In this document: positions 38,322-47,116 of the stretch, piece after piece | Position numbering within the stretch: position 1 is the first letter of the stretch | Layout: the number at the start of each line of letters is the position of its first letter | Origin: Selenomonadaceae bacterium | GTDB lineage: Bacteria > Bacillota > Negativicutes > Selenomonadales > Selenomonadaceae | NCBI GenBank assembly: GCA_017515635.1 | Contig: JAFWFO010000024.1 | Location: forward strand, 29,650 to 93,649 | Direction: 5' to 3' | DNA: 64,000 nt | Position numbers and translations under genes: made by a program | The notes under the pieces: model-generated | Seen by the model: the letters and a program-made list of their open reading frames with translations, nothing else | Databases searched by the model: none | Told to the model about the DNA's origin: nothing

Positions 38322-40967
38322 TTGGACAACATATCGAAAACTTACGAGCCGCAAAAATTTGAGCGGGAAATATACGAGACTTGGGAACGCGACAAAAATT
38401 TCCACACCACGGCAGACCGCGACGGTGCGCCTTATTGCATTGTCATTCCGCCGCCGAACGTCACGGGACAACTTCACATGGGTCATGCGCTTGATGAAAC
38501 CTTGCAGGACATTTTGATTCGTTATCACCGCATGAAGGGCGACAATACGTTGTGGATGCCCGGCACGGATCACGCGGGCATTGCCACTCAAGCCAAAGTC
38601 GAAGAATCCCTGCGCAAAGAGGGCACGAATCGTTACGAACTTGGACGCGAAAAATTTCTGGAACGCGTGTGGCAGTGGAAAGAAAAATTCGGCAATCGAA
38701 TCAGCTATCAACTTCGCACGTTGGGAAGCAGTTGCGATTGGGAACGCGAACGCTTCACCATGGACGCGGGCTGTAGTGCCGCCGTCAGGAAAGTTTTCGT
38801 CACGCTTTACAACGAAGGCTTGATTTATCGCGGCACGAGAATTACCAACTGGTGTCCGAAATGCAACACGGCGTTGAGTGACATTGAAGTTGAGCACGAA
38901 GACGAAGCCGGACATTTGTGGCATTTGCGCTATCCGTTCGCGGATGGCACGGGCTACGTTGAAGTTGCCACGACGCGCCCCGAAACGATGTTGGGCGACA
39001 CGGGCGTTGCGGTTCACCCAGACGACGAACGCTATAAAAATCTTGTCGGCAAAACTTTAATCTTGCCGCTTGTCAATCGCGAAATTCCGTTGTTTGCCGA
39101 TTCATACGTCGATAAAAGTTTCGGCACGGGCGCGGTTAAAGTTACACCCGCTCACGACCCGAACGATTACGAAATGGGATTGCGCCACAATCTGGAGCAG
39201 ATAAAAGTTATCGACAACCTCGGCAAGATGATTGATGTCGGCAAGTACACGGGCTTAGACCGCTACGAATGCCGCAAGCAGATTGTCGCCGATTTGGAGG
39301 CGGGCGGCTTCCTCGTCAAGGTAGAAAATCACAATCACGCCGTCGGGCACTGTTCGCGCTGTCACACGACCGTTGAGCCGCTTGTCAGTGAACAATGGTT
39401 TGTCAAAATGGAAACGTTGGCTAAGCCCGCGATTGAGGCCGTCAAAACGGGCGCGATTAAATTTGTTCCCGAACGTTTCACGAAAATTTATATCAACTGG
39501 CTTGAAAATATCCGCGACTGGTGCATAAGTCGTCAGCTGTGGTGGGGACACCAAATCCCCGCGTGGTATTGCGACGACTGCGGCAAGATGACGGTTTCCG
39601 AAACGGACGTGGACGAATGCCCGCATTGCCACGGAAAAAATCTGCGCCGCGACGAAGACGTTTTAGATACGTGGTTTTCAAGTGCGCTGTGGCCGTTCTC
39701 GACGCTCGGTTATCCCGAAGAGACTGCGGAGCTTAAGAAATATTATCCGACAAGCGTACTCGTCACGGGCTACGATATAATTTTCTTCTGGGTCGTGCGC
39801 ATGGTGATGATGGGCTTGAAATTCCGTGGCGAAGTGCCGTTTAAGCACGTCTTCATTCACGGGCTTGTTCGCGACGAACTCGGGCGCAAGATGACAAAAT
39901 CGCTCGGCAACGGCATTGACCCCGTCGAAATAATCGACACATACGGCGCGGACAGTTTGCGTTTCACGTTGGTGACGGGCAACACCCCCGGCAATGACAT
40001 GCGCTTTTTCCGTGCGAAAGTCGAGGCGTCAAGAAATTTCGCGAATAAAATTTGGAACGCGTCAAGATTTTTGCTGATGAATTTGGACGGATTTGATGCG
40101 ACGTTTAAACCTGCGCGGGAAGATTTGGAGCTTGCCGACAAGTGGATTCTTCAACGATTGGCGTACCGAATCAACGCGGTGACTGAAAATCTTGACAAGT
40201 TTGAGCTTGGCGAGGCGGCACGGCAACTTTACGAATTCATCTGGTTTGAATACTGCGACTATTACATTGAGCTGACGAAAGCGCGACTTTACGGCGACAA
40301 CCAACGTGCGAAGGCAACGGCTTTATTCGTGCTGACGACGGTGCTTGAAGCGGCATTAAGATTGTTGCATCCGTTCATGCCGTTTTTGACGGAAGTCATT
40401 CGCCAAAAATTGCCAAGCGCAACCGGCTCAATCATGCTTGCGAAATTCCCGACGGTTGAGGAATTGGGCGACTTGCTCGACAAAGACAAAGCCATTGCGG
40501 ACGCTGCGAAATTGATTTTGAACGTCGTTAAAGCCGTGCGCAACATCAAGACGGAAGTCGGAATCGATTCGCGCAAGAAAACCCGTGTCGTGCTTAAAGC
40601 GTCGGACGCGGCGAACCAAAAAAATTTGAGCGACAACGCCCGTTACTTGACGGAATTGGCGGCGGCAGATCCGATTGAATTCGCGGACGAAAAACCTGCT
40701 CACGCGTTGAGTGCTGTGGTTGACGGCGCGGAAATTTTCTTGCCGCTCGAAGGATTAATCGACACGGAAAAAGAAATTGCTCGCCTGACGAAAGAGCGCG
40801 ACAAGTTACAGAAATTCATTGCGTCAACCTCGGCGAAACTTTCCAATGAAAAATTTGTCGGCAAAGCTCCTGCGAACGTCGTTCAAGCTGAACGCGAAAA
40901 ACTTGCCGCGTCCGAAGAAAAACTCACGGCACTCGACGGACGAATTGCGCAGTTGAAATCGTTATGA
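38322..40967 (+). CDS. valS: Valyl-tRNA synthetase
   Basis: This class I aminoacyl-tRNA synthetase charges tRNA-Val. It has 881 residues from the TTG at 38322, the usual size. Visible are the HIGH motif as HMGH (52-55, in PPNVTGQLHMGHALD), the editing domain with TTRPETMLGDTGVAVHP, the WCISRQLWWGHQIPAW segment, the KMSKS motif as KMTKS in GRKMTKSLGNGIDP, and the C-terminal coiled coil (EKEIARLTKERDKL onward) that contacts tRNA. GGAGGT at 38305-38310 lies 11 bases before the TTG; the frame is open to 38283, but that extension has no ribosome binding site. The stop overlaps the folC start by four bases (ATGA). Confidence 0.97.
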   Translation: MDNISKTYEPQKFEREIYETWERDKNFHTTADRDGAPYCIVIPPPNVTGQLHMGHALDETLQDILIRYHRMKGDNTLWMPGTDHAGIATQAKVEESLRKEGTNRYELGREKFLERVWQWKEKFGNRISYQLRTLGSSCDWERERFTMDAGCSAAVRKVFVTLYNEGLIYRGTRITNWCPKCNTALSDIEVEHEDEAGHLWHLRYPFADGTGYVEVATTRPETMLGDTGVAVHPDDERYKNLVGKTLILPLVNREIPLFADSYVDKSFGTGAVKVTPAHDPNDYEMGLRHNLEQIKVIDNLGKMIDVGKYTGLDRYECRKQIVADLEAGGFLVKVENHNHAVGHCSRCHTTVEPLVSEQWFVKMETLAKPAIEAVKTGAIKFVPERFTKIYINWLENIRDWCISRQLWWGHQIPAWYCDDCGKMTVSETDVDECPHCHGKNLRRDEDVLDTWFSSALWPFSTLGYPEETAELKKYYPTSVLVTGYDIIFFWVVRMVMMGLKFRGEVPFKHVFIHGLVRDELGRKMTKSLGNGIDPVEIIDTYGADSLRFTLVTGNTPGNDMRFFRAKVEASRNFANKIWNASRFLLMNLDGFDATFKPAREDLELADKWILQRLAYRINAVTENLDKFELGEAARQLYEFIWFEYCDYYIELTKARLYGDNQRAKATALFVLTTVLEAALRLLHPFMPFLTEVIRQKLPSATGSIMLAKFPTVEELGDLLDKDKAIADAAKLILNVVKAVRNIKTEVGIDSRKKTRVVLKASDAANQKNLSDNARYLTELAAADPIEFADEKPAHALSAVVDGAEIFLPLEGLIDTEKEIARLTKERDKLQKFIASTSAKLSNEKFVGKAPANVVQAEREKLAASEEKLTALDGRIAQLKSL

Positions 40968-42154
40968 GCAACTTTGACGACGCATTAAAATATCTGGATT
41001 ACCTGTGCACTTTCGGTATCAAAGCGGGACTCGAACGAATCACCGCGATGACCGACGCACTCGGTAAGCCGCAGAATTTTTACCGCACAATTCACGTCAC
41101 CGGCACCAACGGCAAAGGCTCCGTTTGCGCGATGCTTGCGGAAATTCTTCGGTCGACGGGCTTGAAAGTCGGGCTGTACACTTCGCCGCATTTGGAAAGC
41201 TACTGCGAACGAATCAAAGTTGACGGCGTCGACATTTCGGAAACTGATTTTGCCGAAGAAATTTTCCGCGTGAAGGCGACGGGCGTCACGGGCACACACT
41301 TTGAAGTTTTGACGGCGGCGGCGTTCGATTATTTCAAGCGGCGCGGCGTGGACATTGCCGTTATCGAAGTCGGTTTGGGCGGCACATGGGATTCGACAAA
41401 CATTATCACGCCTGAAGTTTCGATTATCACGAACGTTGCCCGCGACCACGAAAATATTTTGGGCGACCTTGACGGCATTGCTCGCAACAAGGCGGGCATT
41501 ATCAAGCCGAATGTTCCTTGCGTGACGGGCACGACGGGCACGGCGTTGGAAATTATCCGTGAAGTTGCCGCCGAAAAAAATTCGCCGCTTTACGAAATCA
41601 ACACCTTAAAGCTTAAAGCTCAAAGCTTAAAGCTCAACCTGCGCGGCGATTATCAAAAATTTAACGCGGCGATTGCGATTGAAACTGCGCGGTTGCTCGG
41701 TGTGGACGACGAAACAATTTTCGCGGCACTCAAGCGCGTCACATGGGCGGGACGGTTTGAAATTCATGATTCGCTGGTAATCGACGGGGCGCACAATTCA
41801 CACGGAGCAACGGCACTGCGCACGGCACTCGACGAAACTTTTCCGCACGGGCGACGGGCATTTGTATTCGGTGTTTTGGGCGACAAAAATTTTTCGGACA
41901 TGATTAAGATTTTGTTCCGCACGGACGATTTTGTTATCGTGACGGAGCCGCCTTCGGAGCGCGCCGCCTCAACCGAAACGATTTGCGCATTGCTTGCCGA
42001 AAGAAAAATTTCCTGCGTTGCGGTCAAAGACAATTTCGCGGCTGTGGAGAAACTTTTTTCGACGCCCGCCGACGTGAAAATAATTGCCGGCTCGCTGTAT
42101 TTAATCGGCGCGGTTAGACAATTCGCAGTGCGAAAATTTTCCCTTGTCACCTAA
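40964..42154 (+). CDS. folC: Bifunctional dihydrofolate / folylpolyglutamate synthase
   Basis: This enzyme adds glutamate to dihydropteroate and to folates. The protein has 396 residues, slightly short of the usual 420-440. It carries the ATP-binding P-loop VTGTNGKGSVCAM, the TSPHLESYCERI motif, VGLGGTWDSTNI and the linker VIDGAHNSHGA. The ATG overlaps the valS stop, so translation is probably coupled. Unusually, a heptamer repeat (41606-41638) lies inside the gene and encodes [10 protein letters not shown] just before the LRGDYQKFNAAIA segment; four to five units keep the frame. Dependence on folate links it loosely to trmFO, but the two are not in one operon. Confidence 0.95.
   Translation: MSNFDDALKYLDYLCTFGIKAGLERITAMTDALGKPQNFYRTIHVTGTNGKGSVCAMLAEILRSTGLKVGLYTSPHLESYCERIKVDGVDISETDFAEEIFRVKATGVTGTHFEVLTAAAFDYFKRRGVDIAVIEVGLGGTWDSTNIITPEVSIITNVARDHENILGDLDGIARNKAGIIKPNVPCVTGTTGTALEIIREVAAEKNSPLYEINTLKLKAQSLKLNLRGDYQKFNAAIAIETARLLGVDDETIFAALKRVTWAGRFEIHDSLVIDGAHNSHGATALRTALDETFPHGRRAFVFGVLGDKNFSDMIKILFRTDDFVIVTEPPSERAASTETICALLAERKISCVAVKDNFAAVEKLFSTPADVKIIAGSLYLIGAVRQFAVRKFSLVT
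41606..41638. repeat. TTAAAGC / TCAAAGC heptamer repeat inside folC
   Basis: Four clear tandem 7-base units plus a partial one lie in frame within folC. A gain or loss of one unit would shift the reading frame. The units are the reverse complement of those between hslV and hslU. Confidence 0.85.
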
Positions 42155-42166
42155 GGAAGTGATTCA

Positions 42167-43867
42167 TTGGACAGAATCAGCGTATTTGTCAGACGCCGCA
42201 GAATAAAAAATCTTGAGCAGTGGACGATGTACGCGCTTTTGGCGGAGGCGTTTTTCCTTGCGCTCAGCCCGACATTTGCGGCGGCGGCGATAATGATTGG
42301 CGTGGTGACGTGGTTTCTGCGCAGTCGAATCGATTCCAAATACAAAATCCACAGTTTGCCGTTCGACGTGCCGATAACGATATTTTTGCTAATCGGCGCG
42401 CTAAGCGTGATTTTGTCGTCCGTGAGTTCGTTCGCGCTGGTTTATAATTACTGCATGTTGGTCGGCATTTACGCGCTGACATATTTCGTCGTAGGGCAAA
42501 CGGTTCGCACGCCCGAACAAGTCAAGCAAATGGCTCAAGCACTTGCCGCAGGCGCGGTGTTGGTCGTGCTGTACGGATTATTTCAAATTTTGTTTGGCGT
42601 GGACGCGGCGGACGTGAAATGGACAGACCCGGAAGCCTTCCCGCAACTGAAGAAAAGAATTTTTTCGACGCTGGAAAATCCGAACGTGTTGGCGGGCTAT
42701 CTGGACGTGATGATCTGTTTGGCGTTGGGCGTGCTCGCGAAAGTCGAACGCAATTCGCAGAAAATAATTTTGCTCGGCGCGATAATTTTGATGGCCTGTT
42801 GCCTGACGATGACTTATTCGCGGGGAGCGTTCCTGACAATGGCGGTTGTCTTCGCGGTTTATGCGTTCCTGCAAGATTGGCGAATGCTGATTTTGTTCGC
42901 CGTGGTGACGGGAATTATCGCTTACACAAACGCGACGTTTTTGGAGAGAATTTTTTCCGCGTTCAACATGGGCGATTCTTCCGAGGGCGTGCGCTTGGGC
43001 ATTTGGGTTTCGACAACCGCAATGATTAGCGATCACCCGTTCGCCGGTATCGGTTGGGGAGCTTATCAATACGTCTACCCGCAATACAATTACTACATTG
43101 CCGATGAGAACGTCACGATTTATCACGCGCACAACATTTATCTGAACTTCGCGGCGGAAGTCGGCATTGTCGGTGCGTTGGCGTTTTTCTGGTATTTTTT
43201 CGGGACGATGTTTATGTCGCTTGCGTTGGGGACAAATGCCCGTTACGCCAAAATTCGCGACAGTGCCGAAGAATTTGCCGAAAGAAATTTTTTGGACGCG
43301 TTCAAGTCGAGCCGATTTATGCAGGCGTTGGCTGAGATAAAAAATTTAATCAACGCGAAACTTGCCGCGTTCGCCGAAGCCGTGTTAAATTTGTTTCCGA
43401 GTAAAAAGCCGATTGTCGTCAAGAAGCCGCGCAAACGTTATCGCGAAGTCATTCACAACGAAGAATTAAATTTCAGCGAACACACGCGCAAAAAATTCGC
43501 GGACGCGGACAAAGCTGACGACGAAAAATCTGCGGACGACGATACCGGTTTTGTTGACGGTGACGAAAAAGTTTCCTCGATAGAAAAAATTTCCATCGGC
43601 GGCGAAAAAGTTTCGGTTAAGCGCGTGCTGTTCAAAAAATTTCCCGACAACGACAAGCCGGAAAAAGCTTCATTTTTCGATTGGGACGGCGTGACAAAAA
43701 TTGACGACGAAAAATTTCTGGACGGCTTTAAGCTCGGAATCGGGCTGGCGTTCCTGTCCATGGCCTTAAACGGTTTGACAGATGATTTGCTGTTCAACAT
43801 TCCGAGTGCAATTTTAATGTGGCAACTTGGCGCGTTGGCGGCAGCGATAAATTCAATTAGGAGTTAG
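42167..43867 (+). CDS. O-antigen ligase / polymerase family membrane protein with a large soluble insertion
   Basis: This polytopic membrane protein has about ten or more hydrophobic helices in residues 20-355 and the O-antigen-ligase-type motif YHAHNIYLNFAAEVGIVG (H320, H322), preceded by SDHPFAGIGWGAY. Such enzymes transfer lipid-linked glycans onto lipid A core or other acceptors at the outer face of the inner membrane. A charged stretch (about residues 355-518), rich in Lys, Asp and Glu, separates this core from a final hydrophobic hairpin (about 522-560), which is unusual for the family. The TTG start follows AAGGAAG at 42153-42159. It lies 12 bp after folC and is probably in the same transcript. 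Confidence 0.85.
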   Translation: MDRISVFVRRRRIKNLEQWTMYALLAEAFFLALSPTFAAAAIMIGVVTWFLRSRIDSKYKIHSLPFDVPITIFLLIGALSVILSSVSSFALVYNYCMLVGIYALTYFVVGQTVRTPEQVKQMAQALAAGAVLVVLYGLFQILFGVDAADVKWTDPEAFPQLKKRIFSTLENPNVLAGYLDVMICLALGVLAKVERNSQKIILLGAIILMACCLTMTYSRGAFLTMAVVFAVYAFLQDWRMLILFAVVTGIIAYTNATFLERIFSAFNMGDSSEGVRLGIWVSTTAMISDHPFAGIGWGAYQYVYPQYNYYIADENVTIYHAHNIYLNFAAEVGIVGALAFFWYFFGTMFMSLALGTNARYAKIRDSAEEFAERNFLDAFKSSRFMQALAEIKNLINAKLAAFAEAVLNLFPSKKPIVVKKPRKRYREVIHNEELNFSEHTRKKFADADKADDEKSADDDTGFVDGDEKVSSIEKISIGGEKVSVKRVLFKKFPDNDKPEKASFFDWDGVTKIDDEKFLDGFKLGIGLAFLSMALNGLTDDLLFNIPSAILMWQLGALAAAINSIRS

Positions 43868-43921
43868 GAATTAGGAATTAATTTCGCACATCATTCCTCA
43901 TTCCTAATTCCACATTCCAAA
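43858..43921. repeat. AGGAATT heptamers forming an inverted repeat between the ligase gene and rex
   Basis: Units like TTAGGAATTAGGAATTAA on the left are mirrored by CATTCCTCATTCCTAATTCC on the right, with a short centre (TTTCGCACATC), so the RNA could form a long imperfect hairpin. It spans the last codons of the ligase gene and most of the gap before rex. Confidence 0.75.
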
Positions 43922-43942
43922 TTGCTTTTCGGGGGTGGCGAC

Positions 43943-44581
43943 TTGAAAAAAATGATTTCACAAGCAACGATTGACCGACTGCCGCTGTATTTCAGGACAT
44001 TACGGCTGGTCGAAGACGAAAAAATTCCGATTATTTCTTCCGACGAACTCGGACGACGCCTTGACATCACGCCCGAACAAATTCGTAAGGATTTGGCGAC
44101 TTTCGGGCAATTCGGCAGAAAAGGTATCGGCTACGACGTGCACGACTTGAAAGAAAAACTCGCAAATATTTTGGGCTTGCCGAATAATTGGCGGCTTGCG
44201 ATTGTCGGCGTGGGACATCTCGGCGGCGCGCTCGCCAATTACGTCAACTTTTCGTCGCTGGGCTTTTCGGTCGTCGCGCTTTTGGACATCAACAAGAATC
44301 TTATCGGCAAGAAAATCAACGACATTACCGTCAATAACGTCGCGAATATGAAACAAGTCATCAGAAAATACAACGTTGACATTGGAGTTATCACCGTGCC
44401 GGCGGAAGAAGCGCAGGGCGTGGCGGATTTGCTTGTTGCGGCGGGCGTCAGGGGCATTTGGAATTTCGCGCCGACAAAAATCACCGTGCCCGCAGAAATT
44501 CCGCTCGTCAACGAAGATTTATCAATCGGCTTGAGCGCGCTCAGTTATTACATGTCTCAAGATATGACGGAGGTCTATTAA
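43943..44581 (+). CDS. rex: Redox-sensing transcriptional repressor Rex
   Basis: Rex senses the NADH/NAD+ ratio and represses fermentation and respiration genes. From the TTG at 43943 the protein has 212 residues. It has an N-terminal winged helix (about 1-75, with ELGRRLDITPEQIRKDLATFGQFGRKGIGY), then a Rossmann fold with VGVGHLGGALANY, and ends with the domain-swapped C-terminal helix (LSALSYYMSQDM). GGGGGTGG at 43931-43938 fits this TTG; an earlier TTG at 43922 and an ATG at 43952 are alternatives. Its stop overlaps the secG start by one base. The cydA-cydB genes in this window are typical Rex targets elsewhere, but no Rex-type palindrome was found upstream of cydA. Confidence 0.95.
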   Translation: MKKMISQATIDRLPLYFRTLRLVEDEKIPIISSDELGRRLDITPEQIRKDLATFGQFGRKGIGYDVHDLKEKLANILGLPNNWRLAIVGVGHLGGALANYVNFSSLGFSVVALLDINKNLIGKKINDITVNNVANMKQVIRKYNVDIGVITVPAEEAQGVADLLVAAGVRGIWNFAPTKITVPAEIPLVNEDLSIGLSALSYYMSQDMTEVY

Positions 44582-44808
44582 TGCTTACAGTTTTAATGGT
44601 TTTGGATGCAATAATTTCAATCGCTTTGATTTTGGCGGTGCTCGGTCAGGAAGCAAAATCCGGCGGCATGGGCGGCATGGACGGCGGAGCAGATACAACT
44701 TTTTCGGGCAAAGTTCGCGGCATGGACGCTTTACTTGCGCGAGTGACGGTCGTGCTCGGAATTTTGTTTGCGGCAATCACGCTCGTCATTGCAAAACTTT
44801 CAATGTGA
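44581..44808 (+). CDS. secG: Preprotein translocase subunit SecG
   Basis: This small inner-membrane subunit of the SecYEG channel has 75 residues, two membrane helices (about 3-21 and 53-73) and the glycine-rich loop GGMGGMDGGADTTFSGK, which corresponds to the conserved G-A-x-T-x-F region. The ATG shares its first base with the rex stop, and a GGAGGT lies just upstream inside rex. The order secG-esterase-rnr is the classic Firmicute arrangement and supports the call. Confidence 0.93.
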   Translation: MLTVLMVLDAIISIALILAVLGQEAKSGGMGGMDGGADTTFSGKVRGMDALLARVTVVLGILFAAITLVIAKLSM

Positions 44809-44817
44809 GGTCGGCTT

Positions 44818-45597
44818 ATGATTGATGGCGGAGAATCTTTTTTTCTGAGCGGCTCGCTCAAAGCTCAAAGCTCAAAGCTTAAAGCTCAAAACACGGGCGT
44901 GTTGTTGATTCACGGCTTTACGGGACTGCCTGCGGAAATGAAACTGCTCGGCGAACATTTAAATCGCGCAGGTTTTTCCGTGTTGTGCATGAGATTGGCG
45001 GGTCACGGCGTCGACGAAGAAAATTTAATGCGCACAACCCAAAATGATTGGTTTAACTCGGTGCTTGACGGTTTTAATATTCTGCGCGGAGTTTGCGAAA
45101 AAATTTTCGTCGTCGGTCACTCAATGGGCGGTCTGCTTGCGTTGAAATTGGCGACAGTTCAACACGTCGAAAAAATTGTGACGCTCGCCGCGCCGATTTT
45201 CATTGATGACGGTTTGGGTCTGCGAAATTTGCCGCCGCGTGAGTTTTGCGGTAATGCTTGCGTCGTTCAACCGCGCAAAAAGTTCGATAACGTGCCCGCA
45301 GGTGTCAACAACGTTTACAAACGGACGCCGCTTATCAGTGTGCATGAACTCGTTGATTTAATCAATGACGTGAAAAAACTTTTGCCGACAGTCACCGCGC
45401 CGATACTCGTCATGCACGGCGAAGAAGATCACACCGCTCAACCCCGAAGCGCAAGATTTATCATGGACAATATCGGCTCGAAGTCAAAAACGTTCGTCAT
45501 GATTCCGAACAGCGGGCATCTTTTGCCGATGAATGAACAACGCGAACTGGTTTTTGATTTAGTCGCAGATTTTTTGAGTAATGACAATGAAAAATGA
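44818..45597 (+). CDS. Carboxylesterase-like alpha/beta hydrolase (Est30/YvaK type)
   Basis: The 259-residue protein has the alpha/beta-hydrolase features IHGFTG (oxyanion region), the nucleophile elbow VVGHSMGGLLA, an acidic residue in HGEEDHTAQP, and the catalytic His in NSGHLLPMNEQR. Similar enzymes are encoded between secG and rnr in many Firmicutes and act on short-chain esters; the physiological substrate is unknown. A heptamer repeat near the 5' end adds the segment [12 protein letters not shown] (residues about 13-24) just before the first beta strand. GAGG lies a few bases before the ATG. The end overlaps the next gene by 17 bases. Confidence 0.88.
   Translation: MIDGGESFFLSGSLKAQSSKLKAQNTGVLLIHGFTGLPAEMKLLGEHLNRAGFSVLCMRLAGHGVDEENLMRTTQNDWFNSVLDGFNILRGVCEKIFVVGHSMGGLLALKLATVQHVEKIVTLAAPIFIDDGLGLRNLPPREFCGNACVVQPRKKFDNVPAGVNNVYKRTPLISVHELVDLINDVKKLLPTVTAPILVMHGEEDHTAQPRSARFIMDNIGSKSKTFVMIPNSGHLLPMNEQRELVFDLVADFLSNDNEK
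44859..44891. repeat. CTCAAAG heptamer repeat inside the esterase gene
   Basis: Four to five tandem 7-base units (CTCAAAG, one variant CTTAAAG) are read in frame as [11 protein letters not shown]. The unit is the same as in folC and, reversed, between hslV and hslU. Confidence 0.85.
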
Positions 45598-46711
45598 TTC
45601 CCGGAGAATTTACGCGCTGGATAATTTAAAATGGTTCATCATTTGGCTGATGGTCGTGTTTCATGCCGCAATGTGTTACATGGCCTTCGCGCCCGAATGG
45701 TGGTACGTGGTTGACGCCGCCGATCCGCAACTTTCGGCGACGATTTTTGTTTGTTGGGCGGATATTTTCATCATGCCCGCAATGTTTTTCGTGTCGGGTT
45801 ATTTCGGGCTTGCTTCGTTGGCAAAACACGGCGTAAAAAAATTTTGGCGCGGAAAATTCGTGCGGATAATTTTGCCGTGGCTTGTCGGAGCAATTTTTGT
45901 TGCGCCGTTGGTGACTTACATAATTTTGGCGAGCCGCCACGCACCGATAACGTTTTGGAAATTTTACACGGAACTTTTCTGGGGCGTGTTCTATCAGCAG
46001 GCTCAATATTGGTATCTCGGCGCGTTGACGGCACTTTATTTGTTGCTGGTGTGGTTTTGCGACCTGTTCCCGAAATTTTTGACGCGGGCAAAAGGACTTC
46101 CGACGCTGAAATTTTTCGCGACGATATTTTTTATTTCGGCGGTGACAATCGCGTTAATCAGTCAAAAAATGCCGCCCGACACGTGGAAATTTTTCGGTTA
46201 CATTTTGGTTTTGCAACCCGTGCGAATTCCGACGTATATCGCAATATTTTTCGCGGGCGCGCAGGCTTGGCGTCAAAATTGGTTCACAAACGGCGGATAC
46301 GTCCCGAAACTTTGGAGCTGGGGAATATTTTTCGTGCTGAGCGGCGCAATTTACATTTCGCAACGATTCGGCTTCGTGTTCGCGGAATTTGACGATCTCG
46401 AAAAAATTTGGCTCAATGCAATTTGTCAAGCGGCGTTCACAATCGCGGCGGTATTCTTTTTGACGGGATTTTTCGTGCGGAAATTCAATTTCACGTCAAG
46501 AATTCTCGAAAATTTGTCGGCAACGTCCTACGCGGTTTATTGGCTCCACATGCCGATTTTGTTTTTCGTCGCGTGGATTTTCGTTGCAGTGCCGCTCGGC
46601 GTGTATCTGAAATATTTTTCGGTGTGTGCGGTGACGTTGGGGCTGTGTTTTATTTTGAGCCGCGCAGTTTTTATCCAACTGCCCGGTTTTTCGTCGAAAA
46701 AAATTATTTAA
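45581..46711 (+). CDS. Acyltransferase 3 family membrane protein
   Basis: This polytopic protein of about 376 residues starts with RRIYALDNLKWFIIWLMVVFHA, the N-terminal pattern of acyltransferase-3 (OafA/OpgC-like) enzymes, including the family His at the end of the first helix. About ten hydrophobic segments are seen, and the last helices carry SATSYAVYWLHMPILF, also typical. These proteins O-acylate surface glycans or periplasmic glucans; the acceptor is unknown, though the nearby ligase and glycosyltransferase genes suggest a surface polysaccharide. It overlaps the esterase end. ATG codons at 45581 and 45587 are both possible, with only a weak GAG upstream. It is an insertion into the usual secG-est-rnr order. 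Confidence 0.85.
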   Translation: MTMKNDSRRIYALDNLKWFIIWLMVVFHAAMCYMAFAPEWWYVVDAADPQLSATIFVCWADIFIMPAMFFVSGYFGLASLAKHGVKKFWRGKFVRIILPWLVGAIFVAPLVTYIILASRHAPITFWKFYTELFWGVFYQQAQYWYLGALTALYLLLVWFCDLFPKFLTRAKGLPTLKFFATIFFISAVTIALISQKMPPDTWKFFGYILVLQPVRIPTYIAIFFAGAQAWRQNWFTNGGYVPKLWSWGIFFVLSGAIYISQRFGFVFAEFDDLEKIWLNAICQAAFTIAAVFFLTGFFVRKFNFTSRILENLSATSYAVYWLHMPILFFVAWIFVAVPLGVYLKYFSVCAVTLGLCFILSRAVFIQLPGFSSKKII

Positions 46712-46723
46712 GGAGTTGATTTA

Positions 46724-47116
46724 ATGGGTGACGATTACTGTTTCGCTTGCGGCGAAAAAAATCCGATTGGTTTGCATTTGATTTTCGATTTTGACGGCGA
46801 AACTATCACGACACGAAAAATTTTGCCGAAAGAATTTCAAGGTTACAACGGCGCGGCGCACGGCGGAATTATTTCGACGATTTTGGACGAAACGATGTGC
46901 AAATTTATTTCCGCGAAGTATAACGAACGGGCAATGACGGCGAAACTCGAAGTGCGTTACAAATTTCCGACGCCGATTGAACAAGAATTAAAAATTTCTG
47001 CGCGTGAAGAAAATCAGCGGCGAAATATCATCACGATGCGGGCGACGGTAGAAACTTCGGACGGAACAATCACTGCGGAGGCGACGGCGAAATTCGCGGT
47101 CGTGGCGTTATCATGA
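46724..47116 (+). CDS. Hotdog-fold thioesterase (PaaI/YbgC-like)
   Basis: The 130-residue protein shows the hotdog acyl-CoA thioesterase pattern: CFACGEKNPIGLHL near the start, then GAAHGGIISTILDETM, in which the HGG and the Asp/Glu of the central helix form the usual active-site region, then the VRYKFPTPI strand. The substrate is unknown. AAGGAG precedes the ATG. The gene lies 12 bp after the acyltransferase and overlaps rnr by four bases (ATGA), so it is in the same operon. Confidence 0.88.
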   Translation: MGDDYCFACGEKNPIGLHLIFDFDGETITTRKILPKEFQGYNGAAHGGIISTILDETMCKFISAKYNERAMTAKLEVRYKFPTPIEQELKISAREENQRRNIITMRATVETSDGTITAEATAKFAVVALS

